Origin: Scilla litardierei
Lineage: Eukaryota; Streptophyta; Magnoliopsida; Asparagales; Asparagaceae
Reading direction: 5' to 3'
Length of the DNA stretch: 64,000 nt
NCBI GenBank assembly: GCA_030789695.1
Contig: CM061138.1
Span: forward strand, 181,699,051-181,763,050
Positions 1 through 9,484 of this stretch are shown here, in pieces; positions within the stretch are counted from its first letter, which is position 1, and each line of letters starts with the position of its first letter. The notes under the pieces are model-generated. The model was given only the letters and a program-made list of their open reading frames with translations, did not search any database and was not told the origin of the DNA. Made by a program: the position numbers and the translations under genes.

Positions 1-380
1 TTCAAGTTCCCCCAAATTTTAAGTTTTCCCGCAAAATTTTAAGTTTCCCCCCAAAATTGTCGTTGCCACCTAGGACAAACTTGCCACGTAGGATAAGATT
101 CAAAATCTTCAAAGGACTGGAAAAAATGGTTGGAAGGGAGGGAGAATAAAAGGTGTGGGTGGGTGTGTGGGGAGGATTCAGGGGCAAAAATTTAAAAATC
201 GGAGTTGTATGTGCAAAATTCCCCACCTCCTCTATTATCCCTCAAAATCTCATCGCTTATATTTTCTCTTATCCAATTTCCTCTTTTATATAATAGATAT
301 CCAAATTCTCTTATCCAATTTCTCATGTCCAAATTCTCTTATCCAATTTCTCTTGATAACATCCCTCTGTTGTATAATAG

Positions 381-381
<1 letters not shown>
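1..381 (-). mobile_element. Non-autonomous Helitron fragment (5' part, minus strand)
   Basis: The reverse strand carries the family's 5' terminus (TCTATTATA followed by an AGAGGGATGTTATCAAGAG block) ending at 381. A second partial copy of the same terminus lies near 282-300. The left side has the body sequence seen in the family elsewhere (TAGGACAAA, gene-free). The 3' end lies outside the window. No Rep/helicase coding is present, so it is non-autonomous. The family is assigned from complete relatives in this window that have a TC start, a terminal hairpin and a CTAG end. Confidence 0.7.

Positions 382-424
<43 letters not shown>
382..424. repeat. (TG)n microsatellite between inverted Helitron ends
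   Basis: A run of TG with a short TA lead-in. It forms the loop of a large palindrome whose arms are the two Helitron 5' ends on either side. Confidence 0.95.
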
Positions 425-427
<3 letters not shown>

Positions 428-667
428 ATACAACAGAGGGATGTTATCAAGAGAAATTGGATAAGAGAATTTGGACAAGAGAAATTGGATAAGAGATGAG
501 ATTTTGAGGAATAAGAGATGAGGTGAGAAATCTTGCACATACAACCTCGGTTTTTGCATTTTTGCCCCTGGACCCTCCCCCCCACACACTCCCACACTTT
601 TTATTCTTCCTCCCCTTTCCGACCATTTTTTCGGTCCACGTGCACGCGTGCACTGGTTATTTGCTAG
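425..667 (+). mobile_element. Short non-autonomous Helitron
   Basis: It begins with the family 5' block (ATAATACAACAGAGGGATG) and ends with a palindromic hairpin GTGCACGCGTGCAC (640-653), then CTAG at 664-667 and a host T. This is the diagnostic Helitron 3' structure. It is about 243 bp and has no coding capacity. Its near-twin on the minus strand at 48762-49003 has the same hairpin and length. Confidence 0.8.
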
Positions 668-672
668 TGTCT

Positions 673-726
673 ATGTATGTATGTATGTATGTATGTATGT
701 ATGTATGTATGTATGTATGTATGTAT
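673..726. repeat. (TATG)n microsatellite
   Basis: Perfect tetranucleotide repeat directly between the 3' end of one Helitron and the 5' end of the next. Confidence 0.95.
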
Positions 727-1139
727 ATTATAAAAGAGGGATGTTATCAAGAGAAATTGGATAAGAGATATTGGACAAGAGAATTTGGAAAGAGATATCT
801 ATATTACATTTGACACAGTTTTTTGAATCCTAGGGCTGACTAGGACAAGCTGACTAGGACAAAGGGGTAGATAAAAGACGGCCAGGATTTAATCTTGGAT
901 GATGAACGGTTAGGATTAAACTTTGAGATGACTTTTAGCTTTACTTGCAGATTTGCGGGTCCCATTTGGATTCTATTTGATTAAACTTTACTATTAACTC
1001 AACCTATTTGGTTGCGTGACATGGGGAAGAGCAAGAGACTTTATGGGGAAGAGCAATAGGCTTTATTGCGTAACACGGGGAAGAGGAAGAGGCTTTATGG
1101 GGGAGATCAACAGCTTTGCCGAACGTTCATTCAAGCCTT

Positions 1140-1800
1140 TTGATATCTCTCAGGAAGTAACCCCCCTGTTCTTTTGCCCTCCGTCGACCTCCCCTCCCCC
1201 TTCGACGACCTTGCTGTCCCTCTCTCCGATCCCGATGATCCCAAAACTCCCGAAGCCATGAGAAGACACCCCAAGAGGCCAAACCGCGAGGGCACCGAGC
1301 TGCGATCGTGACCTACGCCGTCGCCTACGCTATCGCCAAACCGCGAGGGAGAAGCGGAGCCTACGCCGGTGCGACCGGTCAGAATTGGACTCGCCGTCGC
1401 CTCTCCCCCGCGCTCGATCCCGCATCGCTTTCAGATCCCAACACTCGCCTTTCGCCAGCAAGAGTAGGCCTTGGGCTAAAAAGACGGTCCTCTTTTGTTA
1501 AATCTGAATAGGCCAGCAAGAGTAGGCCAGCAAGAGTCGCCTCTCCCCCGCATCACTTTGCTAAATCAGAATTTTACTTAATTTTGTGGGTTTTGTTCTT
1601 TTTTTGCAGGATTGTTTGAATGAAGGTTTTGTTAGAGTTGGGCCCAAACCAAAGTTCTTCCCTATTGTTGGATATCATTGATATAGATTTTAAGATTTTA
1701 AATATTTTTGTGAAAATTTTCATGTTCCCAGAATTGAGGGTTTTAAACGTGTACTTTTTTTGTTGCAATTTTTCTTCCTTTCATGTACAGGTTTGATGGA
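1140..1800 (+). other. Possible captured gene fragment inside the Helitron
   Basis: The base composition changes abruptly to C-rich sequence resembling a plant 5' leader and first exon, then to a T-rich stretch with two pyrimidine-tract/AG sites (TTTTTGCAG near 1609 and TGTACAG near 1790). This is exon-intron-like structure, and Helitrons are known to pick up such fragments. I do not recognise the parent gene, and no long ORF remains. Confidence 0.35.
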
Positions 1801-2499
1801 GCTGGGCATCAAGTTCAGATTTTGAAATTTCGAAATGTAGGGGATATCAAGTTCAGATTTGGCCCTTTCAGTCTCAAATTGCATGTCAGATTGCTTAGTG
1901 AAGGAGCATCAACAATAGGGAATTTGGTTGCTTGAATGTACAAAGAACTAGCATTAGGAACATTTGTTGTACATGGGAATGTTTGAGGAGTGATTTTTGC
2001 TGTTTAATTTGATTCCTGAAAATTGTGGATTAAATTATATCACTGTTGTTTTAAGAATCAAATTGAGATACATCTCACATTTGAATGCAAGTTGGGATTT
2101 ATGTAAAAATTTATTCATGTGGTGTTGGGAAGTTTGGAATAAAATACCAGAATTTTCTTCATTATGTTAAGCAGAACTAGATATCCTTCATCAAATATAA
2201 CAAGAGATGTCAAATGTATTTATGGATTGAAACATTAATTGTATGCTGCTTAGTCACGAGAGCCTCAGTCCTTCACATAGCAAAGCTTTAAAATGTATTC
2301 TCTTCAAATGAATGTATGTCATATTATCAGTCAAGCATGCCTTGCTATTGAGCTCCTTCATCGATTTACCTCACTATTTGATCAATTTTTAAGGTTAATC
2401 AGTTTTAAAATTTATGGGGTGTGCAAGTTCCATTTGATTCTATTTGATAGAATTAATATGTGGCTTGATATTCATGTGCAACAAGGTGAGAATAATTTT

Positions 2500-2935
2500 C
2501 CGCACTGAAGGCGGGCGCCTTCGGTGTCGAATTTTTTGTTCCGTGCCGAAGGCGCTTGCGCCAAATTTGTTGTTACGCGTCGAAGGCGCCAGCTTTTACG
2601 CTAATTTGGTTTTCCGCGTTGAAGGTGCCAGCATCGAATTTGTTGTTCCGCGTCGAATTTGTTGTTCTGTGTCGAAGCATTTGGCCCAATTTGTTGTTCC
2701 ACGTCGAAGGCGCATGCTTTTACGCTAATTTATTGCTCTGCGCCGAAGCCGCCCTCTTTTACGCTAATTTGTTGTTCCGCACCGAAAGCGCACATGACGA
2801 ATTTGTTGTTCTATGCTAATTTGTTGTTTCGCGTCGAATTTGTTGTTTTGTATTGAAAGCGCTTGCGTCGAATTTGTTGTTCCGTGCCGAAAGTGCCCAT
2901 GCCGAAGACGCCCGTGCTGCTAAATATTTTTACGC
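2500..2935. repeat. Degenerate GC-rich tandem array in the Helitron
   Basis: Variants of AATTTGTTGTTCCGCGTCGA followed by AGGCGC recur about a dozen times, alternating with TTTTACGCTAATTTG blocks. Short ORFs across it are only translations of the repeat. Confidence 0.8.
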
Positions 2936-3046
2936 TAATGTGTTGGTCTTTTAAATTTTGGCTGTGAAAATAATTTTTTGGGGACCAAAAATTTCGCGGG
3001 AGAAAATCTTAAATGAACCGTGCCCGAGGGCACGGGTTATGACTAG

Positions 3047-3502
3047 TCTATATTATAAAAGAGGGATGTTATCAAGAGAAATTGGATAAGAGCTATTGGA
3101 CAAGAGAAATTGGATAAGAGATATCTATATTATCTATATTATAAAAGAGGGATGTTATCAAGAGAAATTGGATAAGAGAAATTAGACAAGAGAAATTGGA
3201 TAAGAGATATCTATTATACAATTGACGTAGTTTTTTGAATTTTATCCTATGTGGCAGTTTTGTCCCAGTCATATTTTGGGTTGCTGACCGGGACGCCGAT
3301 GGAGGCCCGTGTGGGTTGGGTGGGGTGCTGGGCTTTGGTTTGGGGTGGGTTTTGGTGATTTTTTTGCATTTTAGTCACTGCTTTTCCTCCTTTTGCCCCT
3401 CAACCCTCCTCACTAACACACCCACGCTTTTTCACTTTGGCGACCTCATTTGCCCCCAGGCGACGACTGCCTCCGTGCCCTCAAGGCACGGGTAATTTCT
3501 AG
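3047..3502 (+). mobile_element. Short Helitron, head-to-tail with the previous one
   Basis: It starts with TCTATATTATAAAAGAGGG directly after the CTAG of the preceding Helitron. It contains a second copy of the 5' block near 3130. It ends with hairpin CCGTGCC/GGCACGG (about 3473-3491) and CTAG at 3499-3502. It is non-coding. Confidence 0.8.
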
Positions 3503-3517
3503 TGTATATATATATAT

Positions 3518-3900
3518 GAGGGATCAAATAACCCCCAAAAAATAACCCTCCCAAAAAACCCTAGCAAAAAGTCTATGCCCCATGTTTTTTCGGAAGATCT
3601 GAACCGTTCGTCTTGATCTCCACCCTCTAAAACCATGACCCACCAATTTTCAGTCCGATCCCATGTGTTTTGTCCATTCATCAACCCTTCGCAAAAGTTC
3701 TGTTCATGCGAAACCGTTAACTTTGGGTCGGATGGATGGACGAGCAAAACACATGGGATCGAGCTGAAAATTGGTGGATTATAGTTTTCGAGGGTGAAGA
3801 TCAAGATGAACAGTTTGGATCTTCCAAAAAAATAGGGGGCATAGACTTTTTGCTAGGGGTTTTCTTGGGGGTTATTTTTGGGGGTTATTTGATCTCCCCT
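3518..3900. mobile_element. Fold-back MITE with about 160-bp inverted arms
   Basis: The left arm (about 3518-3680) and right arm (about 3736-3899) are imperfect reverse complements. The outer ends share GATCAAATAACCCCC, and the inner parts share the CATAGACTTTTTGCTAGGG and CACATGGGATCG regions. The loop is about 55 bp. It has no coding capacity. It sits between a TA repeat and a TATG repeat, so the target-site duplication cannot be read. The superfamily is unknown. Confidence 0.75.
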
Positions 3901-4158
3901 GTATGTATATGTATATGTATGTATGTATGTATGTATATCATTTTTAGAAGAGTTTCTTAATGTTCAGTCTGTACTAGAAATGGTTGAAGAAAGAATTTAA
4001 GTCAAAGGCTTAACTACAATTCGAAAATGGGGAAACAGCTTACACCTTGTAAGCCTCAGTTTTCTATCATCCGAGCAAATATTGAGCTGCCAAGGTTCAA
4101 GCCGTTCACAGTTATTGAGAAAAATTATACACCACAAACATTCCTGGATTAAGGTTTA

Positions 4159-4725
4159 TTGGAAGGTGTTATAATTAAGGATCCAGACCATACAGATTAT
4201 TTTGGCAGGCAAGTAAGCATAGAAATTCTCAGTATGATGGCAGAAGTAGGATTAGTCAGTTTGCATATTGAATCCACTCCTCCTGAAAAGATAGTCACGA
4301 TTGAGCCATCTCAACATAAAATCTGGGTAATGAAACAACAAAAGGCTTATTTCCATCGACAAGATCTAGAAGAAAGAGAATTATGTACAGAGAGCCTAAA
4401 GCATCAACTGGAACACTGGAAAGCATATGTGTTAGGCTCAGATTTCTTATCCCATGAACATTTAGATTTCAAGTTATTTGCAGAAAGCCAAATCCAAAAA
4501 ATCTATGTTCCAGAAGAATGTTACCCCGGAGAAGTGACGATCAGAACAAAAACAAAAAATCAAAGCCTTGTAGACCAATATCAAGCCAAGTTTGAACATC
4601 TTATTGATCTTCAATATAGAAATTCAGGTGAAGATGGTCTCGATGAGATACTACAAGGTGAAGAGGACACGGGCAGCATGGATGAAATCGAACATGAAAA
4701 TCTAATCAACAGAATAGAGGACTAG
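4159..4725 (+). CDS. Caulimovirid-relic ORF upstream of the promoter (unidentified)
   Basis: This open frame of about 188 codons lies directly upstream of the pararetroviral promoter, where the last ORF of a caulimovirid genome would be. The same frame stays readable upstream to about 4030 except for one stop just before 4150, so the start shown is probably internal to a longer original protein. It is rich in Glu, Gln and Ile and ends in an acidic tail. I see no aspartic-protease, RT or zinc-finger motif. I cannot say whether it was a C-terminal part of the polyprotein or a separate terminal ORF. It is a fossil and probably not expressed as a functional protein. Confidence 0.4.
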   Translation: MEGVIIKDPDHTDYFGRQVSIEILSMMAEVGLVSLHIESTPPEKIVTIEPSQHKIWVMKQQKAYFHRQDLEERELCTESLKHQLEHWKAYVLGSDFLSHEHLDFKLFAESQIQKIYVPEECYPGEVTIRTKTKNQSLVDQYQAKFEHLIDLQYRNSGEDGLDEILQGEEDTGSMDEIEHENLINRIED

Positions 4726-4825
4726 CAGTAAAAGCCTAAACAGCATCTACAGCCTAGAAAGGGTAAAGGAGCCAGCGCACTCAGGAGACAAAGAAAAGAC
4801 AGCCAACAGATCACCTTTTTAGAAG

Positions 4826-5010
4826 AATCTGCTTTAGCATCGACCTTTGTGAAAGGAAAAGATATCTGTTTTAGCATCAAATCTGTTAAGCATCGCATCA
4901 AATCTGCTTTAGCATCACACTTTGTGAAAAGACATTTGCTTTAGCATTTGTTTTGTAAAAAGGGTTTTCTTCGCTACGAAGGAACTCTACCCCTCTCATC
5001 TCTATAAATA
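4826..5010 (+). promoter_or_regulatory. 35S-like pararetroviral promoter with TATA box
   Basis: TCTATAAATACC gives a clear TATA box at 5003-5010. Upstream, a CTTTAGCAT-type motif recurs about four times with TTTGTGAAA segments (about 4826-4950), resembling the repeated activator region of caulimovirid promoters. Transcription would run rightward into the leader and primer site. Confidence 0.6.
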
Positions 5011-5172
5011 CCTCCCTCTTGGAAGTAGGAAGGCAGAGTCTGCCATCTAGAAAATCTCTCTGTAAAAATTTCTAGCTTGCATGGTGAAGCATTTTCAATC
5101 CTTTTCAGTCCTTTTGTAAGCATGTGTGATATCGTCGGTTTCTTGTAAGTTGTAAGTCTATCCCTCTTGTTA

Positions 5173-5178
5173 AATAAA
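5173..5178 (+). terminator. Poly(A) signal AATAAA
   Basis: It lies about 140 nt after the expected transcript start. Caulimovirids place their poly(A) signal there, bypass it once and use it on the second pass to make a terminally redundant RNA. Confidence 0.5.
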
Positions 5179-5786
5179 ATCTTTCTTTGTGAAAACAATG
5201 TATATTATGTCTGAGTAGTCGCCCGAGGTTTCTTACTTCTTCTTGTTCCTCTCCTTGAGTTTTTATATTACTACATTTATTTCCTATACAAGGTAATAAA
5301 AATAAAAAAGAGGGAACTCTGGATACATTAGTTTCATATTTAGATCGGAAAAGAAACCCTGAAGCAGAAACTCTGTAATTGTGGCCCCCTTGAGAGCAGT
5401 GAAGTACCGCCGAGGCAAGGAATGCCGCCAAGGGAAAAACAGAAGTTCCAGTCGGGGAACTTAGAAGTTCTACTTCAGAGATTCTAACTGGCCTTGATAT
5501 AAATTAGTTTATTTAAAGTTGAATTTTTTATTTTTTCTATCCTAAAAGGAATTAAGTGTAAGAATTTTGAAAACAAGGATAGGAGAGAAACAGCTTACAA
5601 GAAGTAAGAAATTTCGTTTTTATCTAATTTAAAAACAACATCTTAAGGAACCACAGGGTGGGTGTCTTTATTCCGGTTTATTTGCATCTTTGCTACAGTA
5701 AAAAAAATTTGATACAGTAACCCCCCGGAAGCTAAAATGCTACAGTAAAAAAATTGCTACAGTAAAAAAACCCCGGAAAGCTAAAA

Positions 5787-5800
5787 TGGTATCAGAGCCA
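5787..5800 (+). other. Primer-binding site for initiator tRNA-Met (pararetroviral)
   Basis: TGGTATCAGAGCCA matches the complement of the 3' end of plant initiator tRNA-Met. Four GCTACAGTAAAAAA-type repeats and two copies of GGAAGCTAAAATG lie immediately upstream. Confidence 0.75.
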
Positions 5801-5808
5801 GAACCTGA

Positions 5809-6012
5809 ATGAAACGTGTAGAAGTAACTTATTATCGAAACGTGAAGGATTATTTTGAAACCATAGAACAGAAAATCTATAGGTACAAGTTATACCAGAG
5901 CTACAAATTTGATAAACACCTTGGTAAAGACGAAAGAAAAATAAGAGTTAAAACAAAATTACTCTGGAAGCAGATAGAACTCAGGCTTAGGTATTACCAA
6001 GTAAGAACTTAG
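5809..6012 (+). pseudogene. Small ORF after the primer site (caulimovirid relic)
   Basis: A 67-codon frame starting 8 nt after the primer-binding site, where the first small ORF of badna/tungro-like caulimovirids begins. It is very rich in Lys, Arg and Tyr. It ends at a TAG and the next frame follows after 12 nt, so it may be the front part of one broken ORF. No recognisable domain. Confidence 0.35.
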
Positions 6013-6024
6013 TTTAGAAACTTT

Positions 6025-6282
6025 ATGCAATCTATTAATTACTTAAGTTTAGAAACAAAGTTGGCAAGACATAACGTCAACACTCAGGGTAGTAACTTTC
6101 CTTGCTTTTTTGAAATAGATTTCAAACATAGCCTGCATAGTGACAACAAGAAATTAAATAGCTTAATAGATTTTCAAATAAACTTAGCACAATCTTTAGA
6201 AATAATAGAAACAACAAATAGAAAATTGTGGGAAATAGTCCACGATAACCTCGTAACAAAAATAAAATTTTACTTAAAATAG
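6025..6282 (+). pseudogene. Second small ORF of the caulimovirid relic
   Basis: An 85-codon frame close behind the previous one. It is hydrophilic, with a helix-prone C-terminal half. Between 6283 and 6470 a Lys/Glu/Leu-rich, coiled-coil-like frame is broken by several stops. Together these may represent the short ORFs that precede the large polyprotein in caulimovirids. Function not assigned. Confidence 0.35.
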
Positions 6283-6472
6283 AGCAAAATTTGGATTACA
6301 TAAAAAGCCAAAATAATAGCATAATCACAAGACTTAAAGGGTTAGAAGATCTTGAACAAGTTACTAAGGTTCAGCAAAAATAGGTAGAATTAACTAAAAG
6401 AGAGTTAAAACCAGTATTAGGAAAATAGAAAACATAGTAACTGAAGTAAAAAATATAGTAAATGGATAATAG

Positions 6473-6613
6473 ATGGAGGATAATCCCAATTATATTAAAG
6501 CCTTGAAAAACGTAGAAAAATATAATCCAGAACATATAGGCCTAACAACACACGTAGGAAACACCCAGTGTGATAGAATATATCCTAAGCAACACAACTT
6601 AGTCATAGCACTA
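6473..6613 (+). pseudogene. Start of a further caulimovirid ORF, cut by the copia insertion
   Basis: The frame begins at an ATG a few bases after a stop and reads for 47 codons before the copia LTR starts at 6614. The remaining codons to 6661 are read from LTR sequence. The position suggests the N-terminus of the large ORF, but too little is left to recognise a domain. The rest of the virus genome is not found on the far side of the copia element. Confidence 0.35.
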
Positions 6614-7346
6614 TGTAATGCCATACAAGCTACTGCACAAGTACTAGAGGGGGGTGAATAGTACATTAAAAATAACGAGGAGTATAATTCCTAATTATCG
6701 TGCAAACAACTATCAAATCAATTTGCGAAAGCTTAAATTGAAGACAACAACAAAAATAACAATGCTAACAATAGATATTACTGGTTTCGGATCCACCCAA
6801 GTCTCCCCGACTTGTTCCCGGTGATCCTACGTCCCAACCACCCGGATCCCCTCCGGATACTTGAGTTAGAAACCCTAACTCAAGATTTTCACTATGAAAT
6901 ACTTGTGAAAAACCTTCACAAGTCAAATCATACACAAAGTAATTTGTGACTCCCACAACCCGGGATCACAACCACACTCTCACAACCGAGAGTGAAACTT
7001 ACAATATGAAATTGAAATGAAATAAGAAACTTCTTACCGACAAAATACCTATGCCTTGAGTAATGCTTACGAATTAGGGCAAGGATGATTTGAGGAAGAA
7101 GAAGTGGCACCAAACCCTAGCTCCAAGATGTAGATCAGCGATGGAGAGCTATGGGGATGTTGGTGACCTAAAATCATGCACTTGGCTTGTAAGGTTTCAC
7201 ACTCAATGAATCTCTCTTTGGAAGTAAGAGTGAGGAGAGATTATTGAATGGAATGAAAGAGCTTTGAATGAGCTTGGAATGATTTCTCTTGATCTCTAAA
7301 CTTGCAATAATATCAGCCTTGACTGCAATGAATGCAGCCCAACAAG

Positions 7347-7355
7347 TATTTATAT
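7347..7355 (-). promoter_or_regulatory. TATA box of the copia LTR
   Basis: The minus strand reads ATATAAATA, about 65 bp downstream of the palindromic array. The matching site in the other LTR is at about 18231-18239. Confidence 0.7.
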
Positions 7356-7420
7356 GATAGAGGAGGGAGAGAGAGAAAAACGTTTCAATTAAAGCTCCAA
7401 CGGCTCTTTTCTGAACCTAA

Positions 7421-8083
7421 CTAGTCGGTCAAAGAACAACCACCGACCGACTAGTTCATCAACTAGTCGGTCGGTCAATTAACGTATACCGACTAATGAG
7501 TGAACAGAGAAAAGATCGAAGCACAGACATAAGGAACTAGTCGGTCCAAGAAGAGTAGCTGACCGACTAGTTTCACAACTAGTCGGTCGGTTACTCAACT
7601 GAGACCAACTAACAGATAAAACTGAAGTCTGAGCATAAATAGACTTAGTCGGTCCAAGAACAAATGTTGACCGACTAATTCACCAACTAGTCGGTCGCCA
7701 AATGAGCATAGACCGACTAACGATACACAGTAAGTTAGGTGAAAAATTGGCATGTACAGTAAAGGTAAACTAGTCGGTCCAAGAAGGAAAGTTGACCGAC
7801 TAGTTCATCAACTAGTCGGTCGATCAATGAACACAGACCGACTAATGATAAACAGTGGCTCAGGCTCAAATGTGCATGTACAGGAAAAGCTCAACTAGTC
7901 GGTCACAGAAGCATCACTGACCGACTAATTCACAAACTAGTCGGCCGGTGAGTCAACTTAGACCGACTAACTGTAAACAGTAAAGAGCTTAGAATTAACT
8001 GACAGAAACTAGTCGGTCCAAGAAGCTTTGCCGACCGACTAGATCACTATCTAGTCGGTCAGTTCTTCTTCTTGAACCAACTA
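7421..8083. repeat. Palindromic array in copia LTR U3 (six double-hairpin units)
   Basis: Each unit of about 80 bp is CTAGTCGGTC, 12-16 nt, GACCGACTAG, about 7 nt, CTAGTCGGTC, about 17 nt, GACCGACTAA. This gives two adjacent hairpins inside a larger inverted repeat. Units are separated by 35-50 nt of unrelated sequence. The array ends close to the TATA box. Palindromes in the promoter region are known from maize Sireviruses, with a different core sequence. Confidence 0.95.
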
Positions 8084-8487
8084 ACATGCACAAGAAGTCG
8101 CGAATCGAAGCGCGAAGCTTCGGGAAGGATTGTATGGACTTCTACTAAGATCCTAGATCTAAGATATGAGCGTTATGAAGATTTAGACCGTAAGACCTAC
8201 TCAAGGCTTAACATTCTACGAAAGAAGCTTAAAGACTACAAATAAAACTTGACGATACCGTCTTCAATAGCTTCAATCGAATCTTCATGACTTCTAAAAT
8301 GGTCCATAAGCTTCAACGAAGCTTTAGGCATACGATCACGTGCTTTGAGAAGTCTTGAGACGTCGTAATTGATATTCATATGAATTTGGCGACGATCTCC
8401 ATAACTGCGCTCACAAAGTGTTAGTACACGTTATATTTATGTTTGTTCATCATCCAAAACCAAATCCGGGGAGTCCAATATCCAACA

Positions 8488-8502
8488 TTCTCCCCCTTTT
8501 TG
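8488..8502 (-). other. Polypurine tract adjoining the 3' LTR
   Basis: The minus strand reads AAAAAGGGGGAGAA directly before the LTR's TGTTGG. Three further GGGGGAG tracts follow at about 8562, 8725 and 8806. Confidence 0.85.
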
Positions 8503-9484
8503 GTGATGACAAACCAACATAAATAATAATCAAAAATAATAATTCAAATGAAATTTACTTACTCCCCCTGCATTGATGACACGTTAATTCCAATTAAAAC
8601 AATAATAATACGCATCAAGGAGACGAGTGAAGTATATAAAATGAGAATCGATTATTGAAATATCGAATACCAAATGTAGGTTATTGAAATATCGGATTTG
8701 AAAATCCATTTATATATCTTAACTCCCCCTGAATCTAACATATCAAGTTAGATTCTTGGAATAATGCTTTAAATTTTCATTTAGCACATCGTTATTATTA
8801 TATCTCTCCCCCTTTGGCATACGCAAAAAGAGCGGGAGGATAACAACGACAACAACAATGGCCTCAAATTAAAAAGCACGGGAGTCGTAGAATACGACGA
8901 CGGTTCAAGTGGCACCAAAGATAAACTACGAATAAAATTAAGGCGTGTCAATGAAACCATAGTCGAAAATCGTAAAACGAAGTCATCAAAACTCAAATCA
9001 TTTTTACGGATTGAGTTATGGAATAAACTCTCCAATATCAACATTCTTGGTTAATTTAGTGCATGGAAAACAATTCTATGTTTCCATAGAAGAAATTTCT
9101 ATTAAACCAAGTTAATATCGTCGAGCGACGAAATCAAACATCAAAGACATAAAAGAAATTATAAATTGTGCACAATTGAATGAAATGTCAACTGCGATGT
9201 AGATATATAAAAGATATGAACCAGAGTACATCAAATATAAACATCACTGACATACAAAACATCGATCCACCGATCGGTGCACAAAATACATCATCATATC
9301 ACACAGATATCGGAGTGTCGCAGAACATACAACATCATTAAGGTACATCAAAATACATCATCAAAAGTATCAAAATACATCAAAAATACATCATCAAAAA
9401 GATCCAAAACCCCACTCTATCCTAACCAAACTCTCTCACACTAGATGTATCATCCAAGGAGCATCGGAGAGTCCTCAAAGAAGC
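8503..9484 (-). other. Non-coding spacer between accessory ORF and 3' LTR
   Basis: No gene is visible. It holds three extra polypurine tracts in minus orientation and, at about 9320-9400, short repeats of TACATCAAAA. The same segment recurs at 19388-20368. Confidence 0.8.

Larger units (their letters stand above)
725..3046 (+). mobile_element. Non-autonomous Helitron, 2.3 kb
   Basis: The 5' block (TATTATAAAAGAGGGATG) starts right after the TATG microsatellite. The 3' end is a strong hairpin, CCGTGCCC paired with GGGCACGG (about 3016-3037), followed by CTAG at 3043-3046. No Rep/helicase frame is present. The body holds a CpG-rich stretch that looks like captured gene sequence (about 1140-1800), an AT-rich centre and a degenerate tandem array. 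The first two bases of the 5' end are blurred into the microsatellite, so the exact start is uncertain by a few bases. Confidence 0.7.
3946..6613 (+). mobile_element. Endogenous pararetrovirus fragment (Caulimoviridae)
   Basis: The order is a terminal ORF, a 35S-like promoter (TATA 5003-5010), a poly(A) signal shortly downstream (5173-5178), a roughly 780-nt leader, a primer-binding site complementary to initiator tRNA-Met (5787-5800), then small ORFs. This is the layout of a caulimovirid genome across its transcript start and replication origin. No LTR bounds it, which separates it from a retrotransposon. Coat protein, protease and RT are absent. The copy is degraded by stops and is truncated on the right by insertion of the copia element at 6614. 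The genus is not determined. Confidence 0.65.
6614..8487 (-). repeat. 3' LTR of the copia element (1,874 bp)
   Basis: In sense orientation it begins TGTTGGATATTGG directly after a polypurine tract and ends GGCATTACA. It contains a TATA box (7347-7355) and, just upstream of it, a six-unit palindromic array (7421-8083). Confidence 0.9.

Noticed and set aside
2444..2856. Cys/Leu-rich overlapping ORFs
   Set aside because: Translations of the tandem repeat in the Helitron.
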